NCBI GenBank assembly: GCA_037189665.1
Contig: JBBCIV010000296.1
Span: 1 to 28,584, forward strand
DNA length: 28,584 nucleotides
Origin: BPJO01 sp037189665
GTDB lineage: Bacteria > Planctomycetota > Phycisphaerae > Tepidisphaerales > Tepidisphaeraceae
Direction of reading: 5' to 3'
Shown: positions 27,137-28,584 of the stretch, piece by piece
Layout: each line of letters starts with the position of its first letter
Position numbering within the stretch: position 1 is the first letter of the stretch
Notes under the pieces: generated by a model
Told to the model about the DNA's origin: nothing
Databases searched by the model: none
Seen by the model: only the letters and a program-made list of their open reading frames with translations
Translations under genes and position numbers: made by a program

Positions 27137-28471
27137 TTGATCCTATCGATCGTTATTCTGATTGGGCTGATGTTGCTGAACGGCGTGTTTGCGATGTCGG
27201 AACTGGCGATGATGACCAGCCGGCAAGCGCGGTTGCAGCAGGCCGCCTCGCGCGGCAGCCGGGGCGCGGCCCAGGCGATCCAACTGGCATCCGAGCCGAC
27301 GCGGTTTCTGTCGACCGTGCAGATCGCGATCACGCTGATCGGCATTCTCGCCGGCGCGTATGGCGAAAACTCGATCGCCGCGGGGCTGGAGGCGTACCTG
27401 GATTCGATTCCCGCGCTGTCGCCGCATGCCGACCTGCTCTCGCTGCTGGTGGTGGTGCTGGGCATCACGTACATCTCGCTGGTGATCGGCGAACTGGTGC
27501 CCAAGCGGCTGGCGCTGGCGTACCCCGAGACGGTCGCCTCGCTGATCTCCCGACCGCTGGCGGTGATGTCGTGGGTGATGGCGTTGCCGGTCAAGGTGCT
27601 GACGCTCTCGACCGAGCTGGTCCTCAAGCTCCTGCGCGTCCCGCCGACGCGCGAGCCCGACGTGTCGGCGGAGGACGTGCGCGACATGGCGTCGAAAGCC
27701 GCCGCGCTCGGCGCGTTCGACCCGGCGGCATACGAAATCCTTCACCGCGCTACCCGTATCGGCGAGCTCACCGCACAGGCGCTCATGGTGCCGCGCGGCG
27801 ACGTCGTCTGGATCGACAAGAACGAACAGGGCGGGCTGATCCGGTCGCTCGTCGGCGCGAACCCCTACTCGCACTTCCCCGTCTGCGATGGCGACATCGA
27901 CAAGCCGATCGGCGTGGTACACATCAAGGATATGGTCGCCCACGGCCTGCTGGCGGGCGAGGCGTTCGACGTCGCACAGCTGGCCCAGCAGCCGGTGTTC
28001 GTCCCCGAATCGATGCCGGCCACCAAGCTGCTTCAGACGCTCCGGCAGGCGCGGTCCCACTTCGCCTTCGTCTCCGACGAGTACGGCGGGGTGTCGGGCA
28101 TCGTGACGCTGAACGACCTGTCGAACGCCGTCATCGGCGACGTGCTGCGAACCGGCGAGGACGACGAGGAAGACCTCGTCACGCGCGACGACGGCTCCCT
28201 GCTCATCGACGGCCGCTACGCCGCTGGCGATCTGTTCAAAGCCCTGGGGCTGCCCGCCGAAGCATCCGCCGACGTCGCGGGCGTCGCCACGACGGCCGGC
28301 ATCGTGATGCACCGCCTCGGGCATCTGCCGAAGATCGGCGAGACGTTCGAGTGGCGCGGCTGGCGCATCGAGGTCATCGACATGGACCACACCCGCATCG
28401 ACCGCATCCTCGCCTCCCGCCTCACCACCGCCGAACCACGCGGAGAATCGCTCGGAAACGCGAAAAAGTAG
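27137..28471 (+). CDS. CorC/HlyC-CNNM family transporter-like protein
   Basis: A 444-residue membrane protein with the standard order: a DUF21 (CNNM) transmembrane domain at about 1-190, a CBS pair at about 200-330 with YSHFPVCDGDIDKPIGVVHI and FVSDEYGGVSGIVTLNDL, and a C-terminal CorC_HlyC domain ending near 435. Relatives export or sense Mg2+ and other divalent ions, so an ion-efflux role is likely; 'hemolysin' names for such genes are historical. The start is TTG at 27137 because a stop lies two codons upstream and the first helix begins at once; the next ATG would cut into that helix. No clear Shine-Dalgarno site is seen. Confidence 0.92.
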   Translation: MILSIVILIGLMLLNGVFAMSELAMMTSRQARLQQAASRGSRGAAQAIQLASEPTRFLSTVQIAITLIGILAGAYGENSIAAGLEAYLDSIPALSPHADLLSLLVVVLGITYISLVIGELVPKRLALAYPETVASLISRPLAVMSWVMALPVKVLTLSTELVLKLLRVPPTREPDVSAEDVRDMASKAAALGAFDPAAYEILHRATRIGELTAQALMVPRGDVVWIDKNEQGGLIRSLVGANPYSHFPVCDGDIDKPIGVVHIKDMVAHGLLAGEAFDVAQLAQQPVFVPESMPATKLLQTLRQARSHFAFVSDEYGGVSGIVTLNDLSNAVIGDVLRTGEDDEEDLVTRDDGSLLIDGRYAAGDLFKALGLPAEASADVAGVATTAGIVMHRLGHLPKIGETFEWRGWRIEVIDMDHTRIDRILASRLTTAEPRGESLGNAKK

Positions 28472-28493
28472 CACGCGGGCACCCTCGCCCGTG
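28472..28493 (+). terminator. Hairpin after the CNNM gene
   Basis: CGGGC (28476-28480) and GCCCG (28487-28491) pair over 5 bp with flanking CAC and TG able to extend the stem imperfectly. It starts directly after the TAG stop. The sequence also resembles the repeat-like motif at the left edge, so it may be a dispersed element rather than a terminator. Confidence 0.4.
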
Positions 28494-28540
28494 ACGAAGT
28501 GATCTGCCTTGCAAGGAAGATTGCTTAGCCACAGCTGGGG

Positions 28541-28560
28541 CACAGATGAACACCGATAAT
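28541..28560 (+). repeat. Short tandem-like repeat, copy B
   Basis: CACAGATGAA and CACCGATAAT form adjacent ten-base units like those at 18211-18230. It is followed by a T-rich run. No gene is supported in 28472-28584. Confidence 0.35.
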
Positions 28561-28584
28561 TTTCAATGTAGCTGCGACGCCATC

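Noticed and set aside
27143..28543. 466-codon antisense frame in the CNNM gene
   Set aside because: The sense frame shows DUF21, CBS and CorC_HlyC regions in order; the antisense frame is His/Arg/Gln-rich without a pattern.

Overview
This is a GC-rich, densely coded stretch of bacterial chromosome with 25 supported protein genes. I see no rRNA, tRNA, CRISPR array, insertion sequence or phage gene. The mixture (proton-pumping pyrophosphatase, secreted Pectate_lyase_3 protein, DUF3891 protein, bacterial arginyltransferase-like Bpt, ankyrin protein with a 'LKHQAKDLL' type N-terminus, and many genes without Shine-Dalgarno sites) suggests a Planctomycetota bacterium, perhaps of the Phycisphaerae. 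That placement is inference from family content, not proven by a marker gene.

Layout. 1-365 holds no supported gene, apart from a possible minus-strand start leaving the left edge. 366-2546: a zinc alcohol dehydrogenase and a divergent Amt-type transporter, convergent, with a perfect 16-bp stem between them. 2631-6211: a DUF3891 protein, then a long H+-translocating pyrophosphatase. A perfect 17-bp terminator separates it from the minus-strand block 6392-8683 (VOC protein, SDR oxidoreductase, small membrane protein, BCP-type peroxiredoxin). 8789-10126 is a tight operon with overlapping genes: a 49-residue glycine-zipper peptide, a 97-residue conserved-looking protein, and the Sua5-type threonylcarbamoyl-AMP synthase. 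10173-16290, all plus strand: HerA-like ATPase, four-helix membrane protein, endonuclease III, methyltransferase, GT-C glycosyltransferase. 16269-22873, all minus strand: LOG-family protein, CysH, Bpt, Pectate_lyase_3 protein, type-3 prolyl-tRNA synthetase. 22960-28471, plus strand: GH130 mannoside-active enzyme, GT-C membrane protein, ankyrin protein and a CorC/CNNM-type transporter.

Most of this is core and housekeeping metabolism: ion and energy coupling, tRNA modification and charging, DNA repair, sulfate reduction, redox defence and glycan handling. I did not find a convincing new defence or biosynthetic system. The most interesting signals are (a) a recurring promoter architecture with a -10 box only 6-8 nt before the ATG and no Shine-Dalgarno site, implying leaderless mRNAs; (b) a CysH whose second cluster motif reads C-x4-C instead of C-x2-C; (c) an Amt homologue keeping the twin pore histidines but losing other signature residues; (d) the overlapping operon that starts with a tiny hydrophobic peptide; (e) an orphan HerA-like ATPase; and (f) short intergenic repeats and near-perfect hairpins.
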